Shown here one piece after another: positions 43,609-52,087 of a stretch of 64,000 nt of DNA (its first letter is position 1; the number at the start of each line of letters is the position of its first letter). A program made the position numbers and the translations under genes. The DNA is taken from assembly GCF_000430805.1 (NCBI RefSeq), contig NZ_AUMS01000004.1:186001-250000 (forward strand), in the 5' to 3' direction. Source of the DNA: Chitinilyticum aquatile DSM 21506. GTDB lineage: Bacteria > Pseudomonadota > Gammaproteobacteria > Burkholderiales > Chitinibacteraceae. The notes beneath the pieces are model-generated. The model had not been told where the DNA came from. It did no database searches and worked only from the letters and a program-made list of their open reading frames with translations.

Positions 43609-44367
43609 CTAAGCCCACTGCTGCCATGACAGGCGCGCGAGCAGGATGATCGCCAGCAACAGGAAAAGGCGCCGGATCCAGACGTTCCCCCCCCGCAGCG
43701 CCAGCCTGGAACCCACCTGCGCCCCGGCGATATTGGCCAGCGCCATTGGAATGGCATAGCCGAACAGCACCAGTTTGGCGGGAATGAAAAACACCAGCGC
43801 GGCAGCATTGGTCGCCAGATTGACGACCTTGGCGCAGGCGGTGGCGCGCAAAAAGTCGAAGTGAAAAAAGCGCACGAACAGAAATACCAGAAAGGTGCCG
43901 GTGCCGGGCCCGAAAATGCCGTCGTAGAAACCGATCACTCCGCCCAGCAGCATGCCGGTCAATACATCGCGGCGAGTCAGTTTGCGACCGGCGTCGTCAG
44001 CGCCAAACGACGGACGCAGCCAAGTGTAAATCAGCATGACAGCCAGGAGTGCGATGACCAGCGGGCGAACCCAGTCGGCAGGCAACCAGTGCACAATCCG
44101 GGCCCCGGCAAAGCTGCCAGCAAAGGCGCAGACGGCGGCCGGCAGGATGACACCCCAGGGTATACGAATGCGCTTCAGGTAGCTTACCGTTGCCGAAGCA
44201 GTACCCCAGATCGATGCAAACTTGTTGGTTCCCAGCAGAGCGGCTGGCAATTCGCGTGGCAGTACACCGAACAGGCCGGGCAACTGGATCAGACCACCGC
44301 CGCCGACGGCGGCATCGATCAGGCCGGCAAGGAACGCCAAAGGAAGAAGGAGATACAGTTCAGCCAT
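43609..44367 (-). CDS. TSUP (TauE/SafE) family exporter, YfcA-like
   Basis: 252 aa with about eight helices. FLAGLIDAAVGGGGLIQLPG and LGGVIGFYDGIFGPGTGTFL are the YfcA-type repeats (IDAxxGGGGL and GFYDGxxGPGTG). Substrates are likely sulfur-containing or organic anions. The first residues (MAELYLLLPLAFLAGL) fit the family start. It differs in motif wording from the SafE-like gene nearby, so the two are not a recent duplication. Confidence 0.92.
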   Translation of the reverse strand: MAELYLLLPLAFLAGLIDAAVGGGGLIQLPGLFGVLPRELPAALLGTNKFASIWGTASATVSYLKRIRIPWGVILPAAVCAFAGSFAGARIVHWLPADWVRPLVIALLAVMLIYTWLRPSFGADDAGRKLTRRDVLTGMLLGGVIGFYDGIFGPGTGTFLVFLFVRFFHFDFLRATACAKVVNLATNAAALVFFIPAKLVLFGYAIPMALANIAGAQVGSRLALRGGNVWIRRLFLLLAIILLARLSWQQWA

Positions 44368-44552
44368 CAGCGAATCAACAGAATTTGGGTGGAATTACTA
44401 TGCCCTTAGTCTGCACGCAAGGCCATCCGTGTTTTCCATGGCCCGTCTATCGGCATAAACCCGTTTGTCATAAGAATGAGCGATTCCGCAATATTACCAT
44501 TTGCTTATTTTTAATAAGCTGAGGACGTCTCCTTTTCAGCAGCACCCATTCC

Positions 44553-47500
44553 ATGCAAATGTTAAAAATCGAACGAGTACAGCTGATGGTGCTTGCCTTG
44601 CTGGCAAGCTATGGCACAGCTTCGGCGAATGACTCGGCAGCCATGTCCGCTTCCATGGATATCCCGCAAGCCATGTCTGTTCCAAAACCTTTGCCACCCC
44701 GTTTTCCAGAACCAACCGGATCATCTGCACAAACAACATGCTTGTTGCAACACCCTAAGCCGACTCGTTTAACGTTTGCGTGTAATACGAGAGAGTGCGC
44801 ACAGGAGATACAACTTGCTGAACAACTCTGGGAAAACCATCTTTTGGTATGCCATACGCAATGGCAGCAGCAAAAATCTGCATGGCAAAACTATCGAAGT
44901 GAGCTCGCCGTATGGTTGGAAACAAGCAAACCGGTCAGTACCCCGACGAAGGTGCCCACTGCTACGCCGGTTAGTACTGCCACACCCAAGCCAAGCTTAG
45001 CCCCAACTGTCACTCCGACGCTGCGTCCCACACCCACACCAGTTAGTACTGCTACGCCCAGCTCAGTGCCCACTTCAACCCCGACGCTGCGCCCTACTCC
45101 TACGTCGGTTAGTACCACTACGCCTAAACCAAGCTTGGTACCCACGACGCCCCCCAAGCCAAGCCCTACGCCTTCCCCAGTGCCCTCCCCAACACCAACG
45201 TTGACAGGGAACGTCCTGCTTGATTCAGCTCTGAAAAGCGGAAACCCGGCAGCACTAACTGATCACAAGTCAATTTTGCGGCGCGCCCAGTTACTAGCCC
45301 AGCAGTACAAGCAACAACAACAAGCTATTACCGCTGATGTCTTTAATGGTATTCAGGATTTCAGTTATGCACCGGGCCAGCACAGTGTGACCATCACACC
45401 TTTTATCAGCACATCAGCCTCGCCATTACTCGTCAGCGATAGCGGCGAGGTGCTTGCAGCTTGGTCGCAGCAAGGGTCTGGGAAGGCTGTAGCCTATGGG
45501 AATGATATTTTCTCGGCACTCGCAGCCCCTGCGCCGGCTACCTATCTTAAACAGCACTTGCCTATCCTAAAGCGAGTTCTTGCCTGGCAACTGACTGGTA
45601 AAGCCAATACAGCAATAGGGTCTACGATCCGGGTTGCAGCATCAGGTTACTCAGCCACCCCAGTAGTTACCACACTTAAGGCCATGGGTTGGAATGCCGA
45701 AGCAGTCAGTTGCAATGTGGCCGAGGAAAATACCTGCTGGCAAAACAGCGATCTGATCGTGTTTGGCCGTGGGGTTCCCGATAATCCGATAGTAAGCACA
45801 CTAACCAGCCGCTATCTCTCTGCAGGCAAGCCGGTACTATATGTCCACAACAGTTGGAGTGCGGGCAACGGGCAACATGTGCTTACCAGCATGGGCATGA
45901 TTATTGGAGGCTACCCCGGCAACTATTTTGCGGGGAATGGGATCAATATCGCCGCCGGGCTGACCCTCGCCGATCACCTGAAACGCCTCGATCAAATGGG
46001 TTCGCTGGCCGACACGCTGGCCATGCTGCAGAACGATCAACTGGTGCATGACTGGAGCGATACCACCCCGATTGGCCCGATCGATGATCTGCGGGCAGAA
46101 ATTCGAGGATTTGACAATCGGGGCCTCGATATCTTCACCCAGCCCAATACCGAACTGCACCGCTTGCTATTGCTTTGGGCCGACGTCTGGCGTCCGAATG
46201 TACACTATGGCCCGCTGAACAAAACCGGCCCTGCGATCGATTTCCTCCGTGCAATGGCGTCCGATTCATGGGTTGCCTTTGCCCGCCGCTACACCAAGAC
46301 CTCGGCGGATCAGGGTGATTACATGCCGGCGATCGCACAAACCCTGGCCCCCAGCTCGACGGCTGAAATCATCGAAGTCACCATCGCTCAGGGATCGGGC
46401 AATACGGCAATTGGTCGCGGAGCGATTCCGGGCAAGCCGGTGGAAATCGAAATTGTCGATGCCGCCGGCGCGAGTTCACTCGGCGTTCGCACCAATTATC
46501 TGCGTACGCAGGGCAATCCGCTGAGCGACAACTACGAGCGCCCCCGCTATCCGACTTCCGGCGTCGTGCCGCTGCCGACTAGCGGAACCCGCATCTTTAC
46601 CACGCCGTTCGGTGGCCCACTTTTTCTGAACTACAACGGTGCGCAAGCCGGCTCGGTCGTGAAACTGCGCGTCAAGGGCGTGGTCAAGTACAGCCACTTT
46701 GACTTCACCCGAACAATGAGCGCCACGGAACTGAGCGAAGCGCGCGCGGCAGCACAGCGCAAGGACTTCGGCTGGCAAACCATCAAACTGGTCGGTGGCG
46801 AGGTCCAGCAAGTTGCCAAGTTCATCAATGCCAATGCCGATCCTGAACGGTATGTGCAGACCGAGCTGAAAGGCATGCTGTTCGACTCGAACCACATCAC
46901 CAATGGCTACAGCAATATGCCAATGAGCGCGAATGTGGCCGCAGTCTGTTCCGCATTCGGCTGGACCTGCGACGGCCCGCTGCATCGGGCACCGAATGTG
47001 CAGCACTTTGTCGGCTGGCTGGCCGCTTGCGGCTTCCTCTGCTCGGGCAATCCTTCGGATGGCTCTGCTGCCGTCGGCGGTACCGGCTGGGGCTGGTCGC
47101 ACGAACTCGGTCATAACACCGTCCAGCGCGTCATGTCGATATCCTTCAATGGCGAAGGCTGCGTGACCGAATGCAACAACAACATTCTGGCCAGCGCACA
47201 CATGATGCGGCAATACAAGCTGATTGGGGTCGATACCGGGCATGTGACCAATCATCCTGCGTTGTATCAGTACATTGTTGCCAATCGAGCGAGCGGCCTG
47301 ACTGGCAATGACAAGGTGCTGGATATGCAACACCGGCTATGGACAATGAATGCCCAGGATCCGATGCGTGCCGTGCACTTCCAGCTCGCCTTCCTGTTCA
47401 GCCGCTACCGTGCCAACGAAGCCATCCCGAGCATGGAGGCCAGCATGGATTACTTCACCCTGCTGACCAAGGGTGACCGCCTAGTGGCAAGAGCCTGGGA

Positions 47501-47786
47501 TGCCAACAATAAGGACAAGTACGGAATGGGGCGCTTTACTGACAACACGATCAGCAACCCGGATCTGCTATTTGTGCTGAGTTCGAAGATCATCGGCAGG
47601 GATCTGCGCAATATCTTCGCCATGTACGGCATCACCCTGTCGCAGACGGCGCTGGATTCCGTGGCGGACCTGAATCTGCCGGTACTCCCGGAACAGTTCT
47701 ACGCTCTGGAACGCAGCAAGTTCAATCAGGTGTCGACCGGCCAGTGGCTTGATCTGTCCGCGACCACACCCGCATACCCGTTCTGA
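44553..47786 (+). CDS. Secreted IMPa-like (M60/M88 family) zinc metalloprotease with Thr-Pro linker
   Basis: 1077 aa. Signal peptide to about 25; an N-terminal domain with paired Cys (about 60-125); a Thr/Pro/Ser linker (about 130-215) of degenerate repeats; then a body like Pseudomonas IMPa, with FISTSASPLLVSDSGEVLAA and an all-helical part. The catalytic site is H850-E-L-G-H854 followed by E868 (HExxH-x13-E, gluzincin type) in WGWSHELGHNTVQ. IMPa is a protease that cuts next to O-glycans on mucin-like proteins; M60-like domains share this. So a role against mucins or other glycoproteins is likely. The first 1.3 kb are clearly less GC-rich than the rest. Confidence 0.87.
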   Translation: MQMLKIERVQLMVLALLASYGTASANDSAAMSASMDIPQAMSVPKPLPPRFPEPTGSSAQTTCLLQHPKPTRLTFACNTRECAQEIQLAEQLWENHLLVCHTQWQQQKSAWQNYRSELAVWLETSKPVSTPTKVPTATPVSTATPKPSLAPTVTPTLRPTPTPVSTATPSSVPTSTPTLRPTPTSVSTTTPKPSLVPTTPPKPSPTPSPVPSPTPTLTGNVLLDSALKSGNPAALTDHKSILRRAQLLAQQYKQQQQAITADVFNGIQDFSYAPGQHSVTITPFISTSASPLLVSDSGEVLAAWSQQGSGKAVAYGNDIFSALAAPAPATYLKQHLPILKRVLAWQLTGKANTAIGSTIRVAASGYSATPVVTTLKAMGWNAEAVSCNVAEENTCWQNSDLIVFGRGVPDNPIVSTLTSRYLSAGKPVLYVHNSWSAGNGQHVLTSMGMIIGGYPGNYFAGNGINIAAGLTLADHLKRLDQMGSLADTLAMLQNDQLVHDWSDTTPIGPIDDLRAEIRGFDNRGLDIFTQPNTELHRLLLLWADVWRPNVHYGPLNKTGPAIDFLRAMASDSWVAFARRYTKTSADQGDYMPAIAQTLAPSSTAEIIEVTIAQGSGNTAIGRGAIPGKPVEIEIVDAAGASSLGVRTNYLRTQGNPLSDNYERPRYPTSGVVPLPTSGTRIFTTPFGGPLFLNYNGAQAGSVVKLRVKGVVKYSHFDFTRTMSATELSEARAAAQRKDFGWQTIKLVGGEVQQVAKFINANADPERYVQTELKGMLFDSNHITNGYSNMPMSANVAAVCSAFGWTCDGPLHRAPNVQHFVGWLAACGFLCSGNPSDGSAAVGGTGWGWSHELGHNTVQRVMSISFNGEGCVTECNNNILASAHMMRQYKLIGVDTGHVTNHPALYQYIVANRASGLTGNDKVLDMQHRLWTMNAQDPMRAVHFQLAFLFSRYRANEAIPSMEASMDYFTLLTKGDRLVARAWDANNKDKYGMGRFTDNTISNPDLLFVLSSKIIGRDLRNIFAMYGITLSQTALDSVADLNLPVLPEQFYALERSKFNQVSTGQWLDLSATTPAYPF
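44920..45210 (+). repeat. Degenerate Thr/Pro linker repeats within the protease gene
   Basis: Imperfect DNA repeats with the sense ACCCCGACGCTGCGYCC and GTTAGTACYRCYACGCC recur three to four times. They encode blocks such as VSTATPKPS, PTLRPTPTPVSTATP and PTLRPTPTSVSTTTP. Linker length probably varies between strains. Confidence 0.7.
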
Positions 47787-47911
47787 CAGCCAGCCGGACT
47801 TGAGAAAACCCGCTCATTTCCGGCCGTAAAAGCACTACTTCCAGGCTGAATCTTTCGCGGCTTCAGGAAGGCCAGGTAACAAAGACGCTGATTAGTACGT
47901 TCTGCACTGAT

Positions 47912-48061
47912 AGCGGCTTAGAAGTACAGTTTTCCCCGCAGGAGGATTTCCTGCGGGGCGGCTGACAGGGCGCGCCCTGGGGGTGTCGGGGGCTTGGCAA
48001 GGCAAGCCCCCGACCTGCCACCGGGCACACCCAGTATCAAAATATCGCGCGGTAGGTGCTA
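47912..48061 (+). repeat. Family 1 structured dispersed repeat, copy D (shortened)
   Basis: Keeps the AGCGGCTTAGAAGTACAG start, a long CCCCGCAGGA/TCCTGCGGGG hairpin, GGGGGCTTG with CAAGCCCCC, a weaker GCCGGG-type hairpin and the closing GCGC/GTGC stem. The outer stem and the two it encloses are absent, as though cleanly lost. It lies 126 bp after the protease gene. Confidence 0.78.
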
Positions 48062-48112
48062 ATAACCTTCCTTCCTGAAGGAAATCAGGATTCATCAAAC
48101 GGAGGTATGCCC

Positions 48113-48316
48113 ATGAATCCCAAACTGTTGAGTGATCAGGAACTGGTGCTGATTGAGATGCAGACCGATGTGATGCTGGAGGCTGCCAAGCCCCAATCGC
48201 AGTTGTATCAGACAGCCTATCGCTTGCGCTTGTACTTGCAGCTTGAGCAAATCCGCCGGGGCCTGTTCGGGCGACAAGTGGTCAAGTTGCGCCATGGCAT
48301 GCGCGCAAGTGGGTAG
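48113..48316 (+). CDS. Small helical protein, unknown
   Basis: 67 aa: MNPKLLSDQELVLIEMQTDV, then a charged helical stretch (QTAYRLRLYLQLEQIRRGLF). GGAGG lies 7 bp before the ATG at 48113, so it should be translated; the ATG at 48107 is too close. Its last codons touch a transposase relic on the other strand, so the C-terminus may be a result of an insertion. Not recognised. Confidence 0.5.
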   Translation: MNPKLLSDQELVLIEMQTDVMLEAAKPQSQLYQTAYRLRLYLQLEQIRRGLFGRQVVKLRHGMRASG

Positions 48317-48420
48317 ACAAAGTCATCCGGCCAGCACGCACTCAGTGCCAACCCGCACTGCCCTTCAGTGCCGTAGTATGCAGTGACTTCCGCCAGTGAC
48401 AGATACTTTTGAAACTGGGT
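48310..48420 (-). pseudogene. Relic of an IS1595-family transposase N-terminus
   Basis: A minus-strand frame reads TQFQKYLSLAEVTAYYGTEG, then QCGLALSACWPDDFVYP. IS1595 transposases begin with the same order: 'QFQxGLSLxEFxxxYGTExQCxxALxxxRWPxGFxCP', ahead of a zinc ribbon. Here the ribbon Cys pairs and the rest of the enzyme are missing. Upstream (48480-48500) GTCCCTACTTCAGGGGAC may be what is left of the IS end. Confidence 0.6.
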
Positions 48421-48547
48421 TCCGCTGAATGTGGATGCTCGGCTTCTGCTGGAGCCCATGAAGTCAGCACCGCTCTGCTGATTCCGGCACGTGGTCCCCT
48501 GAAGTAGGGACAACCTCAGGAAAAGCAGCACCAATAAGGCATGAGGC

Positions 48548-50257
48548 TCAAAGTGTCAGCTCGGCCAACAACAAACGCAGCCGCTCCTCCAGAGCCGTCA
48601 GTGCCAGTCCCGGAAAATGAGCCCCCAGCATCCGGCTTACTTCTGCAAGCTCGCTAGGTTTTTGCTGCAATTGCAGCAGTGCAGCACCACAATCCCGCAA
48701 AAAGCGGGCTTCATCGCTCGAGCGCCCTTCGTCATTGAGCGGCTGCAGCAAACTGGCGGGCACGCCCCAGTACACCAGCAGCAGAAGGCTGGCGCGGCGT
48801 ACCGCAACGATGTCATTGGCATCACAGAGTGCCAGCCCAAGCCATTGCCATTCCGCTGCCAGCAGCAGGCCATCGCGACCGCCAGTAGGGCCATACCGGC
48901 TCGCGAGGGTACGGCCAGCCTGCTGCAAGGACAGCATCCGGGAAGAAGAAGGCACCGATGGCCGGCCGTGTACCACATCACGCAGCAGGGGCAACCCCAG
49001 CCGGGTCATGGCGGCATCATCCAGCACATCCGGTTCCTGGCCGCCAAAACGGGGCAGGCACAGCATGCCAAGCAGATAGGGATGCAAAACCGGATCCTGG
49101 CGCAGCAATGCCAGCAGTAACGAAGGATCGGGGCTTTCCTGCCCCTGCAGCAGCGTTTGCAGTGATGACTGCTGCCAGGTGCCTCCCAGGGTCGCAACCG
49201 CGCTGAGTGCATCCCAGCTGCCTGCAGCCCCCAGTTCGCGAGCCAGTCGCCGACAGCGCATCGGGCTAAGGCCGCACCATTGTCGGAAGGCTCGCTCGAA
49301 TATGCTGCGTTCGGCATATCCAAGATAATGGGCAATGGTATCCGGTTTTTCATCAGTATTGATAAGGGTCCTGACCGCATAGGCCTTGCGGTATGCGTTC
49401 AGCAACTGGGTAAAATGTGTCCCCTCCTGTGCCAGTTGCCTGCGCAGGGTACTGCTTGCCACATGCTGAGCCGCTGCAGCATTGGCCAGACTTGCCTCCT
49501 GCAGGTTTGGCTGACTGTCCAGCCAGCCCAGAACTTCACTGATGACGCTGGCCGAGCGGCGCAACACACTCAGACGCTGATCAAGCGCAGCACGCAAACC
49601 AAGGTGCAGTGCCATACTGCTACCCGGAAGTGCACTGTCGAGCATGATCAGCGGGTAGGCCAGCGCAAAGTGCGGCAAGCCGGTTTCGGGGACAACTCCC
49701 AGACATTCAACCAGCTCACTGCCTGCAGCCGATAAAGGTTGCTGCAGTGCGGCAGACAGCGGGACTACCGGCTGGCCTGTTATATAGTCGACAACCCGCT
49801 TTAGCCAGACCAGTACCGCCTCGTAGCGCAACGCACGCCCCAAGCGTACGGGCCCCGTGCTATCACCGTCGCCAGCCTGCACCCGGATCTGGAAACGGTC
49901 ACGCCCGATTTCCAGCGCCAGGTTGCCATCGGGAAACAGGGTTGGGCCAAGACGATGCAATTCGCCGAGCGCCTGACGCAAGGTCATGGCGCTACGCAGG
50001 TAATAAACAATGCCATCACCGGCGGCCATATCCAGCTGGCTGGCAATCCAGGCCATCGCATGAGGATTCCCCTGCTGGTAGAGATATTCGCTCAGTTGCA
50101 ATGCGGCCTGTGCTGGCAGCTTGGCCGGGTCGTTCGCAGCAACACGGCGCAGGCCGAATTGCTGTTCAAGCTGGAACAACAGCTCGGGCCTGGCGGCGTA
50201 ACGCTGATATAGAGGCTGCAGGTGGCGCAGTTCAGGGGAATGGTCTTGCTCGGACAT
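48548..50257 (-). CDS. AraC-family regulator with C-terminal HDOD-like domain
   Basis: 569 aa, nearly twice the usual AraC length. Residues about 1-215 are an OruR/ArgR-type N-terminal domain (LFPDGNLALEIGRDRFQIRV region). About 240-340 is the helix-turn-helix pair: NAAAAQHVASSTLRRQLAQE and then IAHYLGYAERSIFERAFRQW. The last 200 residues are extra: LLLALLRQDPVLHPYLLGML, MTRLGLPLLRDVVHGRP and LLVYWGVPASLLQPL recall the HDOD signalling domain. ATG 50257 fits; a start at 50281 is possible. Target genes unknown; the nearest is the nitronate monooxygenase gene upstream. Confidence 0.78.
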   Translation of the reverse strand: MSEQDHSPELRHLQPLYQRYAARPELLFQLEQQFGLRRVAANDPAKLPAQAALQLSEYLYQQGNPHAMAWIASQLDMAAGDGIVYYLRSAMTLRQALGELHRLGPTLFPDGNLALEIGRDRFQIRVQAGDGDSTGPVRLGRALRYEAVLVWLKRVVDYITGQPVVPLSAALQQPLSAAGSELVECLGVVPETGLPHFALAYPLIMLDSALPGSSMALHLGLRAALDQRLSVLRRSASVISEVLGWLDSQPNLQEASLANAAAAQHVASSTLRRQLAQEGTHFTQLLNAYRKAYAVRTLINTDEKPDTIAHYLGYAERSIFERAFRQWCGLSPMRCRRLARELGAAGSWDALSAVATLGGTWQQSSLQTLLQGQESPDPSLLLALLRQDPVLHPYLLGMLCLPRFGGQEPDVLDDAAMTRLGLPLLRDVVHGRPSVPSSSRMLSLQQAGRTLASRYGPTGGRDGLLLAAEWQWLGLALCDANDIVAVRRASLLLLVYWGVPASLLQPLNDEGRSSDEARFLRDCGAALLQLQQKPSELAEVSRMLGAHFPGLALTALEERLRLLLAELTL

Positions 50258-50353
50258 GGGTACAGGGCTTGGGCAAGCCACTGGTGGGTGGCACAGGGAA
50301 ACTGAAACAGGGTTTGATTATATGCCAGCGCGGCTGCCAACGTATCTGCAGTT

Positions 50354-50393
50354 GCAAAGTACAACGCCCGCGTATGCGGGCGTTGTACTTTGC
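50354..50393. terminator. Bidirectional terminator with perfect 18-bp arms
   Basis: GCAAAGTACAACGCCCGC, GTAT loop, and its exact reverse complement. It ends the nitronate monooxygenase message (stop at 50413) and separates it from the AraC-HDOD gene. Confidence 0.85.
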
Positions 50394-50412
50394 ATTCTGC
50401 TGCGTTCAGTCT

Positions 50413-51678
50413 TCAGTCATTGTCGACCGGCGGTAATGCAATTGTATTGCCCTTGCTGAACTGATAGTCCCTGAAGACATGCTCGGCCGTCAGCAGCTGG
50501 TAGCTGCCATCCGGCAGGACATTCGTCGTGTCCTTCAGGCGATAGGTGTAGTGGCCACAGGTCCAGCAGTCGAAGTTGCGCATGTGCGTGCACAGGCAGG
50601 TTTTTTCATAGACGTGGATTTCGGAAATCTTCTTCACGCCCGGATTGTCGGCCAGCACCTTGTTGTAGGCGGTGACGTAGGCACAGTTTCCCTTGGCATC
50701 CAGCAGATAGCCATACGCCTCGCAATTCGGCTTCAGGCCCGAGCCAATGGCCGGGCTGCTGGTGATCATGCGCATCGGGTAGCCGGTCGGCGAAATTTCA
50801 TTGACCTCAATCTGGTCTTCGCTGGCCTTGAAGTATTCCTGCTTGACCTTGTCGGGCAGACCACATTCTTTCGTGACGGTGAAGCGGGTAGCAACCTGCA
50901 CGGCGCCACAGCCCATTTCGAGGAACTTGACCGCATCGCTACCGGTGAAAATACCGCCGGCCGGAATCACCGGAATGGCCAGGTTTTCAGCCTTCAGCCA
51001 CTCGAGCACTTCCTTGACGATGGTCTCGAGGTCATATTCCGCCCAATCCATGCCGAAGCCGAGGTGGCCGCCGGCGAGCGGGCCTTCCACCACCACATAA
51101 TCGGGCAGACGGCCGGTGCGGGATGATTTTTTCAGGAACAGTTGCAGCGCGCGCACCGAGGACACGATGATGCCAAGCTTGGCATCGCGGAAGCGCGGGT
51201 GATCTTCCATCAGCGCGAAGGAACCGAGATGCAGGCCTGCGGCCAGCGTGATGCCGTCGATGCCGGCATCCAGCGCAGCATGCAGACGCACGCGCAGCGT
51301 CTCTTTCGGCGCGTTCATCGTCAGCTTTTCCATGACATTCACAAACACCATGCCATCGCCGGTTTTGCGCTTCATGGTCGATTCAACATGCATCCGGGTA
51401 GCGTCGGCCAGCTGGTCCAGATCGAACTGCACCACGGATTTGTCCGGGTTGTTCACGTTGAATTTATATTTCGCCAGCTTTTCCTTGACGTATTTGGTCT
51501 GATAGCGCCGATCGGTCACCGTCTTGACCATGGCATCCGAGATATGGCCAATGCCGCCAAGCCGGCAGGCTTCAAGCGCCAGATCGGCGGTGGAAATGTC
51601 GACACCCATACCGCCAATCATGATCGGCACGTATTCGCGGTCGCCAAACTTCAGACGAAAATCATCAACACACTTCAT
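50413..51678 (-). CDS. Nitronate monooxygenase family flavoprotein with Cys-rich C-terminus
   Basis: 421 aa, FMN-dependent TIM-barrel of the NMO/2-nitropropane dioxygenase family, which oxidises alkyl nitronates. Family blocks: VPIMIGGMGVDISTADLALE, GIDGITLAAGLH, VVVEGPLAGGHLGFG, IPVIPAGGIFTGSDAVKFLE and GCGAVQVATRF. It is longer than usual, and the last 80 residues contain CLCTHMRNFDCWTCGHYTYR with four close Cys, which may bind a metal or iron-sulfur cluster. No ribosome site stands out before the ATG at 51678. Substrate uncertain. Confidence 0.88.
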   Translation of the reverse strand: MKCVDDFRLKFGDREYVPIMIGGMGVDISTADLALEACRLGGIGHISDAMVKTVTDRRYQTKYVKEKLAKYKFNVNNPDKSVVQFDLDQLADATRMHVESTMKRKTGDGMVFVNVMEKLTMNAPKETLRVRLHAALDAGIDGITLAAGLHLGSFALMEDHPRFRDAKLGIIVSSVRALQLFLKKSSRTGRLPDYVVVEGPLAGGHLGFGMDWAEYDLETIVKEVLEWLKAENLAIPVIPAGGIFTGSDAVKFLEMGCGAVQVATRFTVTKECGLPDKVKQEYFKASEDQIEVNEISPTGYPMRMITSSPAIGSGLKPNCEAYGYLLDAKGNCAYVTAYNKVLADNPGVKKISEIHVYEKTCLCTHMRNFDCWTCGHYTYRLKDTTNVLPDGSYQLLTAEHVFRDYQFSKGNTIALPPVDND

Positions 51679-51845
51679 TCAGCTGTCTGCTTGACCCGGC
51701 ACGCAGGCGTGCGGCACCGAGCTTAAAAATAGAAAGGACGAATCATATCCTGAAATACCCCGGTCCGTGCGAGGAAGTAATTCACGAACTGACGGGTAAC
51801 AATACCAAGGCCATCCGGCAGCATGGGACAAAGCCGGCAATGGGC

Positions 51846-52016
51846 TCAGAGTGTGGCCAGAAACAGCAGGGAACTCCCCGCCATGCTGGCCAGCAGCAGC
51901 CAGATCAGAACTCCGCGCCAGCGCGAGGCTGCGGGCAACGCTGCGGCGGTTTCATCCACCGGCAACTGCGGCGGGCACCTGTGCGCACGCTTGCGAAATG
52001 GGATGACGTTACTCAT
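51846..52016 (-). CDS. Small single-pass membrane protein, unknown
   Basis: 56 aa: MSNVIPFRKRAHRCPPQLPV, then a linker and one membrane helix (GVLIWLLLASMAGSSLLFLA). CGGAG lies 8 bp before the ATG at 52016. Short proteins with this 'MSNVIPFR' start occur in related bacteria, from memory. It lies between the nitronate monooxygenase gene and the atp operon. Function unknown. Confidence 0.55.
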   Translation of the reverse strand: MSNVIPFRKRAHRCPPQLPVDETAAALPAASRWRGVLIWLLLASMAGSSLLFLATL

Positions 52017-52087
52017 GAGGGCTCCGTACATAGCGACGTATCAACCCGAGACCCTTTCTGCTAAAGCGCCACAGACACATACCCGGA

